From Humibacter ginsenosidimutans (GTDB lineage Bacteria > Actinomycetota > Actinomycetes > Actinomycetales > Microbacteriaceae), in assembly GCF_007859675.1 (NCBI RefSeq), contig NZ_CP042305.1, positions 2,604,001 to 2,668,000 on the forward strand: a stretch of 64,000 nucleotides of DNA, given 5' to 3'. The notes below the pieces were generated by a model that was given only the letters and a program-made list of their open reading frames with translations, made no database searches and was not told the DNA's origin. The translations under genes were made by a program, and so were the position numbers. Below are positions 30,182 to 38,814 of the stretch, piece after piece (position 1 is the stretch's first letter; the number at the start of each line of letters is the position of its first letter).

Positions 30182-30793
30182 ATGCGAACCGAGCGAGGGC
30201 TGGATCGTCTCGTCTTCTTCACGGATGCCGTGTCGGCCATCGCGATCACCCTGCTGATCCTGCCGCTGGTCGATTCCGCCTCGGTCGCGGTGACGGCTCA
30301 CCACAGCGTCGAACGCTTCATCGGCGACAACCTCGGGCAGCTCTTCGGATTCGTGCTGAGCTTCGCGGTGATCGCCAGGATGTGGGCGGTGCACCACTCC
30401 CTGTTCGAGCACGTCGCCGCCTACAGCCGAACGCTGTTCATCCTCAGTCTGTTCTGGGCGCTGACCATCGTGTTCCTGCCGCTGCCGACCGAGATGCTGC
30501 AGTTTCCCACCAGCACGATCACGGTGGTGTGGTACATCGGCACCATGCTCCTGAGCAGCATCGCGCTGCTCCTGATCGCCGTCACGGTCAGACGACATCC
30601 GGAGATCTCCCCCGAAGACAATCCGATGCAGGCCCGCGGCGTCTTCGGCATCAGCGTCAACGCCATTGCGTTCCTGGTGGCCCTCATCGTCGGCGTGGCC
30701 GTGCCCGTCATCAACTTCTACGCGCTGCTCCTGGTGCTCCTGGCCAGCCCCGCAATGCTGATCTACGACCGCGTCATGGCGCGACGGGCGTGA
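30182..30793 (+). CDS. TMEM175-like potassium channel family protein
   Basis: 203-residue membrane protein of the TMEM175 (DUF1211) family, a proton- or potassium-linked cation channel family. The signature is the pore-lining first helix: RLVFFTDAVSAIAITLLILP. Five more hydrophobic helices follow, and the H-x-x-L/F loop after helix two (MWAVHHSLFEHV) is also typical. The ATG at 30182 starts the normal short N-terminus. A second member lies on the opposite strand at 31005-31649, beyond the tRNA-Gly gene. Prokaryotic members form homotetramers. Confidence 0.85.
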   Translation: MRTERGLDRLVFFTDAVSAIAITLLILPLVDSASVAVTAHHSVERFIGDNLGQLFGFVLSFAVIARMWAVHHSLFEHVAAYSRTLFILSLFWALTIVFLPLPTEMLQFPTSTITVVWYIGTMLLSSIALLLIAVTVRRHPEISPEDNPMQARGVFGISVNAIAFLVALIVGVAVPVINFYALLLVLLASPAMLIYDRVMARRA

Positions 30794-30886
30794 CGCGCGG
30801 CAAGCGAATCCCGTGCACTCGCGAGCAGCGAGCGATCACCGAATGCCGTCGGCTACGATGGAGGCTGCTGTCGGCGACGACGGCAT

Positions 30887-30960
30887 GCCGATGTAGTTCA
30901 ATGGCAGAACTTCTGCTTCCCAAGCAGACAGCGCGGGTTCGATTCCCGTCATCGGCTCCA
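30887..30960 (+). tRNA. tRNA-Gly (anticodon CCC)
   Basis: Complete cloverleaf: acceptor GCCGATG pairs with CATCGGC, the anticodon stem CTGCT/AGCAG carries the loop TTCCCAA with anticodon CCC, and the T-arm is CGGGTTCGATTCCCG. The discriminator is T (U) and CCA is encoded at 30958-30960. It reads GGG codons. No other tRNA was found in the window. Confidence 0.95.
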
Positions 30961-31004
30961 CATGCGACAGGTCACTTAGCGATCGCCTTCGGTGCCGCGC
31001 GTCT

Positions 31005-31649
31005 TCACCGTCTCGGTCTGAACATCCTGCCGAAGACGCCGCGCAGCGAGCTGGTCGCGAAGAGCAGGAGCAGCGCGTAGTAGCCGATCTCCGGCACCAG
31101 AAGGGCTATGGCCAGGCTCGCGCCGAACAGCACGCACATGGAGAGGCTGGCGCCGAGGCCGCGCGCAAGCCGGTCGGGCGGAATGTCGTGCAGCCGCGGG
31201 TGTGCCCGCAGGAAGAGTTCCTGGCCGAACGCGGCCAGGCTGGTGAGCACCATCGTGCCGATGTAGGAGACCACGATGATCGGGTCGCCCGAGCTGCCGA
31301 CGCCGGTCATCGCGGTGGCGACCGGCAGCCACACGATCGTCAGCAGCCAGGCCACGTTGATCCACAGCAGCACCGACGTCACGCGGCGCACGCCGGCGAA
31401 CATGCGGTGGTGATTGATCCAGAAGATGGCGATCACCGCGAAGCTGATGAGAAAGTTCACGATCATCGGATAGTTGTCGTGGAACCACTGAGCACCGTTC
31501 AGCTTGTGTTCGCCATGCGCCTCGACGGTGCTCGTGATCGTCTCGAGCAACGGCAGGATGAGCAGGGTCATCGCGATGGCCACCACGGCGTCGATGAACG
31601 CCTTGGCCCGGTCCGACGAATAGAAGACCTCGTCGTCGGAGAGTTCCAT
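31005..31649 (-). CDS. TMEM175-like potassium channel family protein, second copy
   Basis: 214-residue TMEM175 (DUF1211) protein with signature RAKAFIDAVVAIAMTLLILP in helix one, FWINHHRMFAGV after helix two, and about six hydrophobic segments. It differs much from the copy at 30182-30793, so it is not a recent duplicate. The ATG at 31647-31649 abuts GAAGAAGG, closer than usual; GTG codons at about 31695-31701 are alternative starts adding about 16-18 residues. Divergent from the P-type ATPase gene, so ion homeostasis could be a shared theme. Confidence 0.82.
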   Translation of the reverse strand: MELSDDEVFYSSDRAKAFIDAVVAIAMTLLILPLLETITSTVEAHGEHKLNGAQWFHDNYPMIVNFLISFAVIAIFWINHHRMFAGVRRVTSVLLWINVAWLLTIVWLPVATAMTGVGSSGDPIIVVSYIGTMVLTSLAAFGQELFLRAHPRLHDIPPDRLARGLGASLSMCVLFGASLAIALLVPEIGYYALLLLFATSSLRGVFGRMFRPRR

Positions 31650-31796
31650 CCCTTCTTCGCCGTTCGTCTCTCCGTGCGACCCGCTGCCCTCTACGCTCAC
31701 GCCCACGATGCTAAAGCCTGTCGAGCGGCATCCCGGCTCGATTAGGCTCACATCCGTGACGGCGGCGACCCCGCCGCGTGCCGACCGGGGGAAGAG

Positions 31797-34217
31797 ATGA
31801 TCGACGCAGCCGGCGCGACCACCGGCCTCACCTCGGCCGACGTCGCGGAGCGTGTGGCCGCAGGGCGCACCAACGCCTACACCGACGCGACGAGCCGCTC
31901 GGCCTGGAGCATCGTGCGGGCCAACGTCTTCACGTTGTTCAACGGCATCATCGTCGCCTGCTTCGCCGTGCTCCTGCTGCTCGGCCGGTGGCAGGATGCC
32001 CTGTTCGGCCTGAGCGCGATCGCCAACACCATCATCGGCTCGGTTCAGGAGTTCCGCGCCAAGGCCGCCCTCGACAAGCTCGCCCTGCTGCACGCGCCGA
32101 CGGCTCGCGTGCTGCGCGACGGGGAACTGCGCGAGGTGACGCTCGGCGATGTGGTGATGGACGACATCCTCGTGCTGCGCGCAGGCGACCAGATCGCGGC
32201 GGACGGCGTCGTGCTGCAGTCGTCGCGCTTGCAGGCCGACGAGTCCATGCTCACCGGCGAGTCCGACGCGGTCGACAAGCAGCCGGACGACGAGGTGCTC
32301 AGCGGCTCGATCGTGGTGGGCGGCGAGGGCGTCGTGCGCGTCAACCAGGTGGGCGCCGACTCGTTCGCCAACAAGCTCGCCAGCGAGGCCAAGCGGTTCT
32401 CGCTGGTCTCCAGCGAACTGCGGCGTTCTGTCGACAAGGTGCTCAAGTTTCAGGCGTGGATCATCGGCCCCGTCGCGCTGCTCGTCGCGAACGCCCAGAT
32501 GTGGGTCTTCGGGGGCTGGTCGCACGCCATCCAGACCGGCGAGTGGCGTCAGGCCGCGGTGAACGCGATCGCCGCGGTCATCGCGATGATCCCGCTCGGG
32601 CTCGTGCTCATGACGAGCATCGCGTTCGCGGTCGGCGCGGTGAAGCTCGCCGCCCGCCAGGTGCTGGTACAGGAGCTGCCCGCCGTCGAGGGACTCGCCA
32701 GAGTCGACGTGATCTGCCTCGACAAGACGGGCACGCTCACCGAGGGCGAGATCGTGTTCGACGAGGCGCATCCCTCAACAGGCGAGCCGCCGAAGGGCTG
32801 GCGGGATGCCCTGGCCTGGTACGGCGCGGAGCCTGACGCGAACGCGACAGCGCGGTGCCTCGCAGCGGAGTATCCCGCCGGCGACGCTCTCACGCCGGCC
32901 GCGCGCATCCCGTTCTCCTCGGCCCGCAAGTGGAGCGCCGTGTGCTTCGGGAACGCCGCGAACGGCGACGGCGCGGCACCGGGAACATGGGTGCTCGGCG
33001 GGCCCGAGATGGTGTTCAAAGACGAGGCGCACGCGGCGCTGCGCGAGAAGGCGGTGCGGCTGGCGGCATCCGGTCGCCGCACTCTCGTGCTCGGGCACTC
33101 GCCGCGCGCGCTCGATGGAGCCGAGGTCGACGACGAGACGCTCCCCGTGCAGCTCACGCCCGTGACGTTGCTGACGTTCCGGGAGAGCGTGCGGCCCGAT
33201 GCCGAGGAGACGCTCGGGTTCTTCGCCTCGCAGGGCGTCGACGTGAAGATCATCTCCGGCGACAACCCGCAGACCGTCGCCGCGATCGCGCGCGAGGTGG
33301 GCCTGGATGCCCCCACCGGCTTCGACGCCCGCGAGCTGCCCGACGACCAGCAGGCCCTCACGGCCGCCCTGGAACAGCACACCGTTTTCGGCCGCGTCAC
33401 CCCCACCCAGAAGAAGGCCTTCGTGCAGGCGCTTCAGGCGGGCGGGCACACGGTGGCCATGACGGGGGACGGCGTCAACGACGCGCTCGCCATCAAAGAG
33501 GCCGACATCGGCATCGCGATGGAGTCCGGCTCCGCGGCGACCAAGGCGGTGGCGCGCATCGTGCTGCTCGACGGCAAGTTCGAGCACCTGCCCGGCGTCG
33601 TGGCCGAGGGCCGGCAGGTGATCGCCAACATCGAGCGCGTGTCGATGCTGTTCCTCACCAAGACGGCCTACGCCACGGTGCTGGCCATCGTGTTCGGCAT
33701 CTCGATCATGCAGTTCCCGTTCCTGCCGCGGCAGCTCTCCGTGATCGACGGACTGACCATCGGCATCCCGGCGTTCTTCCTCGCGCTCATGCCGAACGTG
33801 CGGCGCTACATCCCCGGCTTCCTGCGCCGGTCGCTGAGCTTCGCCATCCCCGCCGGCGTGATCGTCGGCCTGGTGCTGTGGTGGTACTCGTGGGCGGCGG
33901 TGAGCGTGGGCATCCAGCAGGAGGAGCTGCGCACCGGGGCCACGCTCATCCTCACCATCGTGGGACTGTGGGTGCTCGTGGTGCTCTCACGGCCCATCGA
34001 CGGCTGGAAGATCGTGATCATCGGCGCCATGATGATCGGCCTCATCCTCGTCTACGCCGTGCCGCTGGCACGCACTTTCCTGGGCCTCGTCGACGTGACG
34101 TTCACCGACACCCTGCTGGTGATCGGCCTCTCCATCGTGTCGATCGCCGGCATCGAAGTGGTGCGCTTCGTACACCGCAGATACGTGCGCAGGCACGGTG
34201 GCCGCGGGGACTACTGA
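31797..34217 (+). CDS. P-type ATPase, CtpE-like cation transporter
   Basis: 806-residue P-type ATPase. The actuator-domain LTGESD, the phosphorylation motif DKTGT (Asp at residue 309), GDGVNDALAIKEAD (about 556) and the membrane motif AMIPLGLVLM are intact. There is no heavy-metal-binding domain or CPC motif, so it is not a copper or zinc pump. The membrane helices with FPFLPRQLSVIDGLTIGIPAF resemble mycobacterial CtpE, a calcium uptake ATPase, so calcium is the best guess. GGGGGAAGAG precedes the ATG. Length is that of CtpE. Confidence 0.87.
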   Translation: MIDAAGATTGLTSADVAERVAAGRTNAYTDATSRSAWSIVRANVFTLFNGIIVACFAVLLLLGRWQDALFGLSAIANTIIGSVQEFRAKAALDKLALLHAPTARVLRDGELREVTLGDVVMDDILVLRAGDQIAADGVVLQSSRLQADESMLTGESDAVDKQPDDEVLSGSIVVGGEGVVRVNQVGADSFANKLASEAKRFSLVSSELRRSVDKVLKFQAWIIGPVALLVANAQMWVFGGWSHAIQTGEWRQAAVNAIAAVIAMIPLGLVLMTSIAFAVGAVKLAARQVLVQELPAVEGLARVDVICLDKTGTLTEGEIVFDEAHPSTGEPPKGWRDALAWYGAEPDANATARCLAAEYPAGDALTPAARIPFSSARKWSAVCFGNAANGDGAAPGTWVLGGPEMVFKDEAHAALREKAVRLAASGRRTLVLGHSPRALDGAEVDDETLPVQLTPVTLLTFRESVRPDAEETLGFFASQGVDVKIISGDNPQTVAAIAREVGLDAPTGFDARELPDDQQALTAALEQHTVFGRVTPTQKKAFVQALQAGGHTVAMTGDGVNDALAIKEADIGIAMESGSAATKAVARIVLLDGKFEHLPGVVAEGRQVIANIERVSMLFLTKTAYATVLAIVFGISIMQFPFLPRQLSVIDGLTIGIPAFFLALMPNVRRYIPGFLRRSLSFAIPAGVIVGLVLWWYSWAAVSVGIQQEELRTGATLILTIVGLWVLVVLSRPIDGWKIVIIGAMMIGLILVYAVPLARTFLGLVDVTFTDTLLVIGLSIVSIAGIEVVRFVHRRYVRRHGGRGDY

Positions 34218-34274
34218 GCGCCGCCGACGATTCGCGGCGCCCGTCGTGCCCGCGTGGGCGACATCGCGCCCTTG

Positions 34275-34331
34275 TTCAGGACATTTCGCGAGGCATCCAC
34301 ATTGTGTGGCCGGCTCGCGAAATGTCCTGAA
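34275..34331. terminator. Long perfect inverted repeat between convergent genes
   Basis: 18-bp perfect arms TTCAGGACATTTCGCGAG / CTCGCGAAATGTCCTGAA with a 21-base loop that itself holds CCACA-TTG-TGTGG. AAAA follows on the right. It lies between the P-type ATPase (plus) and a membrane-protein gene (minus), so it can act as a bidirectional terminator; no second copy was seen here, so it may instead be a third repeat family. Confidence 0.7.
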
Positions 34332-34376
34332 AACGGACGGCTGACGAGGGTTTGGCGACGCGGGCGAGCGCCTGCG

Positions 34377-34883
34377 CTACATCCCGGTGCGGCGGGCCGC
34401 GGCATCCATCGCGCTGATGTGCGCGAAGTAGCGCCCGCTGCGGCCGAGCCACAGCACGAGCACCACCAGCACCGCGATGACCATCATCGCCGCCTCGAGC
34501 CAGTACGACGTGGCGTCGATGACGAGCGAGACCACGGCGAGCGCGAACTCGACCGCCATCGCGATCGTGGTCAGAACGCGGGCGTAGTGCTTGCCCCTCG
34601 TCAGGGCGGAGGCCATCGCGATGATGAACAGTCCGCCGAGAATGACGATCGCGCCGATGAGCGTCACACCGAACTCCCCGCCCAGCAGCCCGTTGTCGAC
34701 CACGTAGCGCAGCAGGATGAAGAGGATGCCCACCCCGATCGCCACGAACCCCGCCAGGTAGGTGAGCACGACCACGACGATCAGCTCGGCGGGCGGGCGA
34801 CGGCGCGCCCTGCCGCTCGTGCCGCTGGGGTCGTTCGCGCTCTCGTGGGGCGACGGACTGCTCGCGGGGGTTCCCGTGGTCAT
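34377..34883 (-). CDS. Hypothetical four-helix membrane protein
   Basis: 168 residues: a Ser/Pro-rich hydrophilic N-terminus of about 32 residues, then four hydrophobic helices (about 33-57, 68-92, 100-122, 125-147) and a short tail. No family is recognised; the pattern is common in actinobacterial small membrane proteins. The ATG at 34881-34883 is preferred; a GTG six bases upstream is possible. The ribosome binding site is weak. It is a single gene convergent with the P-type ATPase. Confidence 0.7.
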   Translation of the reverse strand: MTTGTPASSPSPHESANDPSGTSGRARRRPPAELIVVVVLTYLAGFVAIGVGILFILLRYVVDNGLLGGEFGVTLIGAIVILGGLFIIAMASALTRGKHYARVLTTIAMAVEFALAVVSLVIDATSYWLEAAMMVIAVLVVLVLWLGRSGRYFAHISAMDAAARRTGM

Positions 34884-35383
34884 GCTCACACTTTATGAGT
34901 CGGATCCGCGCGGGTGGAAGTCGTCTTCGACTCCGGGACAGCGTTTTGACCGGCACACCGTTCTCTTGGCCGAATGGGCGGCGTGCCGGCCACGTCCCGC
35001 CGCTCAGAGGGCGGGCGGACCCCGTCAGGTTCGTTCGGGTGGGGTCCGGTGGTCGGCGAGCGCACGAATGCGGCCGCCGAGCCTGCGACGTGTCAAAGAG
35101 GAGCCAGTGGGCGCGGTTGCGGCCCCCGCGGCATCCGCGCCCATGGCATCCCCACATGAGCCGGGGGCGGCGAGGAGCCTCGAAGCTCCGGTGCCACCAC
35201 GCACATGACTCATGCGACATATCTTGCACCGCCGGCCTGCACCGCACCAGACCCATTTCGGAGAAGTTGCGCCGCTTGCGCGCAGGTTCGGCATGGCGGA
35301 TCGTCACCTGGTCGATATGCGGTTCGCGGCGAACGATCAAGATGCGTGCGTAGCGTGAGCACTCCGCGACTGAGGGGGACATC
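34884..35383. other. 500-bp intergenic region without gene
   Basis: No credible gene on either strand: the open frames are short, Arg/Gly/Pro-rich and lack ribosome binding sites. The stretch is somewhat richer in A/T at 35200-35350 and should hold the promoters of the divergent genes at 34883 (minus) and 35384 (plus). I saw no tRNA, strong hairpin or known riboswitch. Confidence 0.6.
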
Positions 35384-36082
35384 ATGTCGGAAGCACGAGC
35401 ACTGCGCTCGCCGCGCGGCCCGCGGACCCCGCTGCGGGTCGGAGGTTTCACCCGCTGGCGCCTGCGCTCGCTCGCTCAGCGGGATGCCCGTGCCGGCGTT
35501 CCGCGCGCCGCCTACGAGGCCGAGCCCGTCGGCGATCCCACCCCGACCGTGCAGGCGATACAGGCGCACGCCGCGCACTACGCGCAGCGCGAGGGGCAGC
35601 GTTTCATCACCGACGTGCGCTCCCAGTGGACGGAGCACGAGGCGCTTCTCGAGACCGTCGAGCGCGAGACCCGCGAGTACGCGGAGCGTTCCGGCGCATT
35701 CGAGAAGGCAGCTCCCGAGACGCTGCAGGATGCCGCTTCGCCGGCCCTCGAGGATCTCCGCCGGCTCGCGCGCCGCATCGATCGCGACCACCGCCGGACT
35801 GCGCATCTGCGGGCGATCATCCACACGCGCTTCACCGTGGCGAGGCTGCGTGCGCGTCGGTACTTCGACTACTCCGACGAGAAGGTCGCGATCTACTGGG
35901 GCACGCTGCGGCGCAAGCATCCTTCGGCCGAGAACATCAGCGATCGGCCGCCGTCGCTCGAACGCCCTGCCTGGCTCACCGTCGACGACGCGCGCCGCGC
36001 CATGGAGCTGTGGCACGGCTCCGACGTCTTCGGCGGCCCGGCCATCGGCCCACGACAAGGAGGGGACAATGTCAGCTCGTGA
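35384..36082 (+). CDS. Hypothetical protein, first gene of an unknown four-gene cluster
   Basis: 232-residue soluble protein, not recognised. The N-terminal 35 residues are Arg-rich and basic (RSPRGPRTPLRVGGFTRWRL). The middle (about 60-150) is charged and predicted helical, with acidic-basic patterning suitable for a coiled coil; the last 80 residues contain YFDYSDEKVAIYWGTLRRKH and ERPAWLTVDDARRAMELW. No signal peptide or membrane helix. GAGGGGGA precedes the ATG. Its 3' end overlaps the next gene by 14 bp, which supports an operon and the reading frame. Confidence 0.75.
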   Translation: MSEARALRSPRGPRTPLRVGGFTRWRLRSLAQRDARAGVPRAAYEAEPVGDPTPTVQAIQAHAAHYAQREGQRFITDVRSQWTEHEALLETVERETREYAERSGAFEKAAPETLQDAASPALEDLRRLARRIDRDHRRTAHLRAIIHTRFTVARLRARRYFDYSDEKVAIYWGTLRRKHPSAENISDRPPSLERPAWLTVDDARRAMELWHGSDVFGGPAIGPRQGGDNVSS

Positions 36083-36473
36083 TCGCGTGGGGGCGGTCGT
36101 CACCGTGACCGACACCCACGACGCCTTCGGGCTCGAGACGCCCGGATACCGGCTGCCCAAGGTGCAACGGCTCGCGCGCAGGCTGCGCTGGCGGCTCTGG
36201 CGCATGCGGCGCTCGCTCGATGTGGAGACCATCGACGTGTTCGAGCACGAGATCACCGGTTTCGAGCGGGAAGGCCTCGCCGACCTGGCCGGGCAGCGCA
36301 CCCGGCACCAGACCGTCGCGGCCGCGCTGCACACCGTTGCGAAGGCGCGGGTCGAGCTCGTCGCAGGCGCCCTGGACTCCGCATCGACCGATCTCGCCAA
36401 AGCGGAGGCCGAGGCAGCCATGCTCGAGCGCAAGCTCGCCGGCCGCGACCCGCAGTTCCACAGCTACGCGTGA
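36069..36473 (+). CDS. Hypothetical helical protein, second gene of the cluster
   Basis: 134-residue soluble protein without known family. The ATG at 36069 has a strong AAGGAGGGG three bases upstream, inside the end of the previous gene. Residues 28-50 are strongly basic (VQRLARRLRWRLWRMRRSL), and residues about 85-125 form an Ala/Glu/Lys-rich helix (STDLAKAEAEAAMLERKLAG), likely a coiled coil. It probably binds a partner of the same operon, for instance the coiled-coil tail of the next product (inference). Confidence 0.75.
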   Translation: MSARDRVGAVVTVTDTHDAFGLETPGYRLPKVQRLARRLRWRLWRMRRSLDVETIDVFEHEITGFEREGLADLAGQRTRHQTVAAALHTVAKARVELVAGALDSASTDLAKAEAEAAMLERKLAGRDPQFHSYA

Positions 36474-36486
36474 GGGGAAGACGAAC

Positions 36487-37338
36487 ATGGCTCGCGACAT
36501 CGTCATGAAGCCCCCGAGCAGGGGGCCGCGCCTCGGCAGAATGTCACCGTTCACGCACGTGCTCGTGTACGCGCTGCTGCTTGGCATGATCGCCGTCGAC
36601 TACTACCTGCTGTCGCAGACGCTCACGCTGCTGCTGCGCAACGACAGCCAGTACGGCTCCATCGGCACGCTGATGTACATCATCACGGCGGGCATCTCCG
36701 CGGCGATCGTGACCATTCCGCACCTGATCGCCGTGCTCATCCGCCGCATCGAGAGCGGCATCACCACGCGCGGCTGGACCGTCGTCTCGATCGCGCTCGG
36801 GATGCTGTGGCTCGCCATTCTCACGACCGTCACCATCGCCCGCATCAAGGCGGGCATCGACACGCAGAACTCCGGCGGACTCTCCGGGCTCCAGGGCGCT
36901 CAGCAGACCACGACGGCGGCGGGATTCTCCTGGACGGCGCCGGACACGATCATGGCGTTCCTCATGCTCGGCGTGCTGCTCACCTCCGGGTTCTTGAGCT
37001 TCGTCACCGCGTGGCTCACGACGCGTCCGCTGGTCACCGCCGTCGAGCGCGGCTGGCGTCGCGTTGCGAAGCTGCGCGCCTACCGGGACCGCCTCATCGC
37101 CGAGCAGCTCAAGGCCGCGGAGACCGTGGCGCAGCAGGCGGGTGAGGATGCCGCCGACCTGCAGCGCTATCAGCTCGCGCAGACCGTGCTGCGGCAGCAG
37201 CTCGAACAGGTGAGGGCGCAGCTCGGAACGCAGCTCGCCCAGCGGCACCGCGACCCGCAGGGCACCAGCCAGATCATCCACGAACTGCAGCTGCGCAGGG
37301 AGCCCTCCCAGTCCGAGGTGCCCGGCACGACCAACTGA
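36487..37338 (+). CDS. Hypothetical membrane protein with coiled-coil tail, third gene of the cluster
   Basis: 283 residues. Four membrane helices are visible (about 22-45, 58-82, 95-119, 155-182), followed by a cytoplasmic tail of about 100 residues that is Gln/Ala/Arg-rich and a likely coiled coil (AEQLKAAETVAQQAGEDAAD, then QLRREPSQSEV). The ATG at 36487 follows GAGGGGAAG. The plan (few helices plus long coiled-coil tail, next to an OmpA-domain protein) recalls the MotA/ZorA-like arrangement, but the sequence shows no MotA signature that I can recognise. Confidence 0.75.
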   Translation: MARDIVMKPPSRGPRLGRMSPFTHVLVYALLLGMIAVDYYLLSQTLTLLLRNDSQYGSIGTLMYIITAGISAAIVTIPHLIAVLIRRIESGITTRGWTVVSIALGMLWLAILTTVTIARIKAGIDTQNSGGLSGLQGAQQTTTAAGFSWTAPDTIMAFLMLGVLLTSGFLSFVTAWLTTRPLVTAVERGWRRVAKLRAYRDRLIAEQLKAAETVAQQAGEDAADLQRYQLAQTVLRQQLEQVRAQLGTQLAQRHRDPQGTSQIIHELQLRREPSQSEVPGTTN

Positions 37339-37473
37339 CCTGCCGTCAGGCAGCATCCATCCACCCGCAACTGCGCCGGCTCGTGGCTTTCGCGCCAGAA
37401 AAGCCGGCGCGACAGACGAGAAGTGGCGCAGACACGACGAGCGTCACACTCTCGAACCGAAAGGACCACCTTC

Positions 37474-38655
37474 GTGAGGTCTTCTCTCCGCTTCATCGCA
37501 CCGGCCGCCGCAGCCGCGCTCGTCGCGCTCGCACTCACCGGCTGCTCATCGTCAGGCTCGACCGGCGCGTGCAGCCAGGCGGACAAGCGCAACCTGGGCG
37601 TCGTGGCCGGCAGCACCGCGAACGAGCCGGCGATGCAGCTGCCCGCGTCAGCGTCGAACCAGCTGGAGGCGACGGGCAAGAGCAACGGCAGCGTCACGAT
37701 CGTGGTGCCGTCCGGCACACCGCAGGCCCGCGGCACCACGCTGCTGGGATCGACGGCCAACGATGCGATCGTGTGCACGAGCGACCAACGCAACAAGCTC
37801 ACCCAGGTGACGGACTACATCGACGCGTTGCAGGCATCCACGCCCGAGGTCGACTTTCTGGATGCCATCGACCTCGCCGCCCGCAACCTCGGCGCGCACT
37901 CGATGGGCGTGCTGGTCGTCGGCAACGGTCTGCAGACGGTCGACCCGTTGGACTTCGCGGTGAAGGGACTGCTCACGGCCGAGCCGAAGCAGGTGGCGAG
38001 CGATCTGCAGTCCAAGGGCGAGCTGCCGAAGAATCTCAAGGGCGTCACCGTGTACTGGTCCGGACTCGGCGATGTGGCCGGCGCGCAGGCGCCGCTGACC
38101 ATCTCGGCGCGCAGCAATCTCGAGGGGATCTGGAGCGCCATCATCTCCGCCGCAGGCGGCACGTTGTCGGTGCTGCCGGAGCCGGCATCCGGTGCGGCGG
38201 CCTCCGGCCTGCCCAGCGTGACGCCGGTGCCCGTTCCGGCAGAGGCGACGAAGACCGATTGGTCGCACCCGATCGTGGTGCGCGACAGCGACCTGTTGTT
38301 CGTGAAGAACACCGCGACGTTCTCCGACCCGGCGACGGCGAAGAAGGTGCTCGCCGACCTCGTGCCGTCGATCGAGCAGAACGGTCAGACCGTGACCATC
38401 ACCGGCACGGCGTCGAAAGACCAGGCCACGAGCAACGCGGCAGATTTGGTGCTCTCGAAGCAGCGAGCGGATGCCGTCGAGCAGGCCCTCGTGTCGCTCG
38501 GCGTGCCTGCGTCGCTGCTGGTGACCGCGGGGGTCGGCCACGAGTGGTGCGGCTTCAAGTCGGAGACGGATGCCTCTGGCGCGTACTCCGACGCGCTCGC
38601 CGAGCAGAACCGCACGGTGATCCTCACCTCGCCCGGCGTCGCGCTCTGCGGGTGA
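37474..38655 (+). CDS. Lipoprotein with C-terminal OmpA-like domain, fourth gene of the cluster
   Basis: 393-residue lipoprotein. The GTG at 37474 follows AAAGGA; the signal peptide ends in the lipobox LTGC (Cys at about residue 25). Residues about 40-200 look like an alpha/beta domain resembling a vWA fold (SVTIVVPSGTP, VDFLDAIDLAARNLGAHSMG, VLVVGNG), with no clear MIDAS motif. The last 120 residues are an OmpA-like peptidoglycan-binding domain (VTITGTASKD, LSKQRADAVEQALVSLGV, AEQNRTVIL) keeping the conserved Arg and the NR pair. It should anchor the membrane to peptidoglycan from outside. Confidence 0.8.
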   Translation: MRSSLRFIAPAAAAALVALALTGCSSSGSTGACSQADKRNLGVVAGSTANEPAMQLPASASNQLEATGKSNGSVTIVVPSGTPQARGTTLLGSTANDAIVCTSDQRNKLTQVTDYIDALQASTPEVDFLDAIDLAARNLGAHSMGVLVVGNGLQTVDPLDFAVKGLLTAEPKQVASDLQSKGELPKNLKGVTVYWSGLGDVAGAQAPLTISARSNLEGIWSAIISAAGGTLSVLPEPASGAAASGLPSVTPVPVPAEATKTDWSHPIVVRDSDLLFVKNTATFSDPATAKKVLADLVPSIEQNGQTVTITGTASKDQATSNAADLVLSKQRADAVEQALVSLGVPASLLVTAGVGHEWCGFKSETDASGAYSDALAEQNRTVILTSPGVALCG

Positions 38656-38709
38656 GCGGGGGGCTGTGACCGCCGCGCGAGGAGCACGCCGCAAGCCCAA
38701 TCCATCGCC

Positions 38710-38802
38710 GGTTGAGGAGCACGCCGCAGGCGCGCGTCTCGAAACCAGGCCGCTGACGACGCCGGGTTTCGAGACGCGCCGCTTCGCGGTGCTCCTCAGC
38801 CC
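38710..38802. repeat. Dispersed inverted repeat family B, copy 2
   Basis: Left arm GGTTGAGGAGCACGCCGCAG continuing to GTCTCGAAACC; right arm GGTTTCGAGACGCG continuing to GTGCTCCTCAGCC. The inner parts of the arms (GTCTCGAAACC / GGTTTCGAGAC) are perfectly complementary. A degraded extra left arm lies just upstream (about 38680-38692). Located between convergent genes. Confidence 0.8.
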
Positions 38803-38814
38803 ACAGGACGGGGC

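Noticed and set aside
34895..35353. Possible gene in the 500-bp gap
   Set aside because: No ribosome binding site, unusual amino-acid composition and no recognisable motif.
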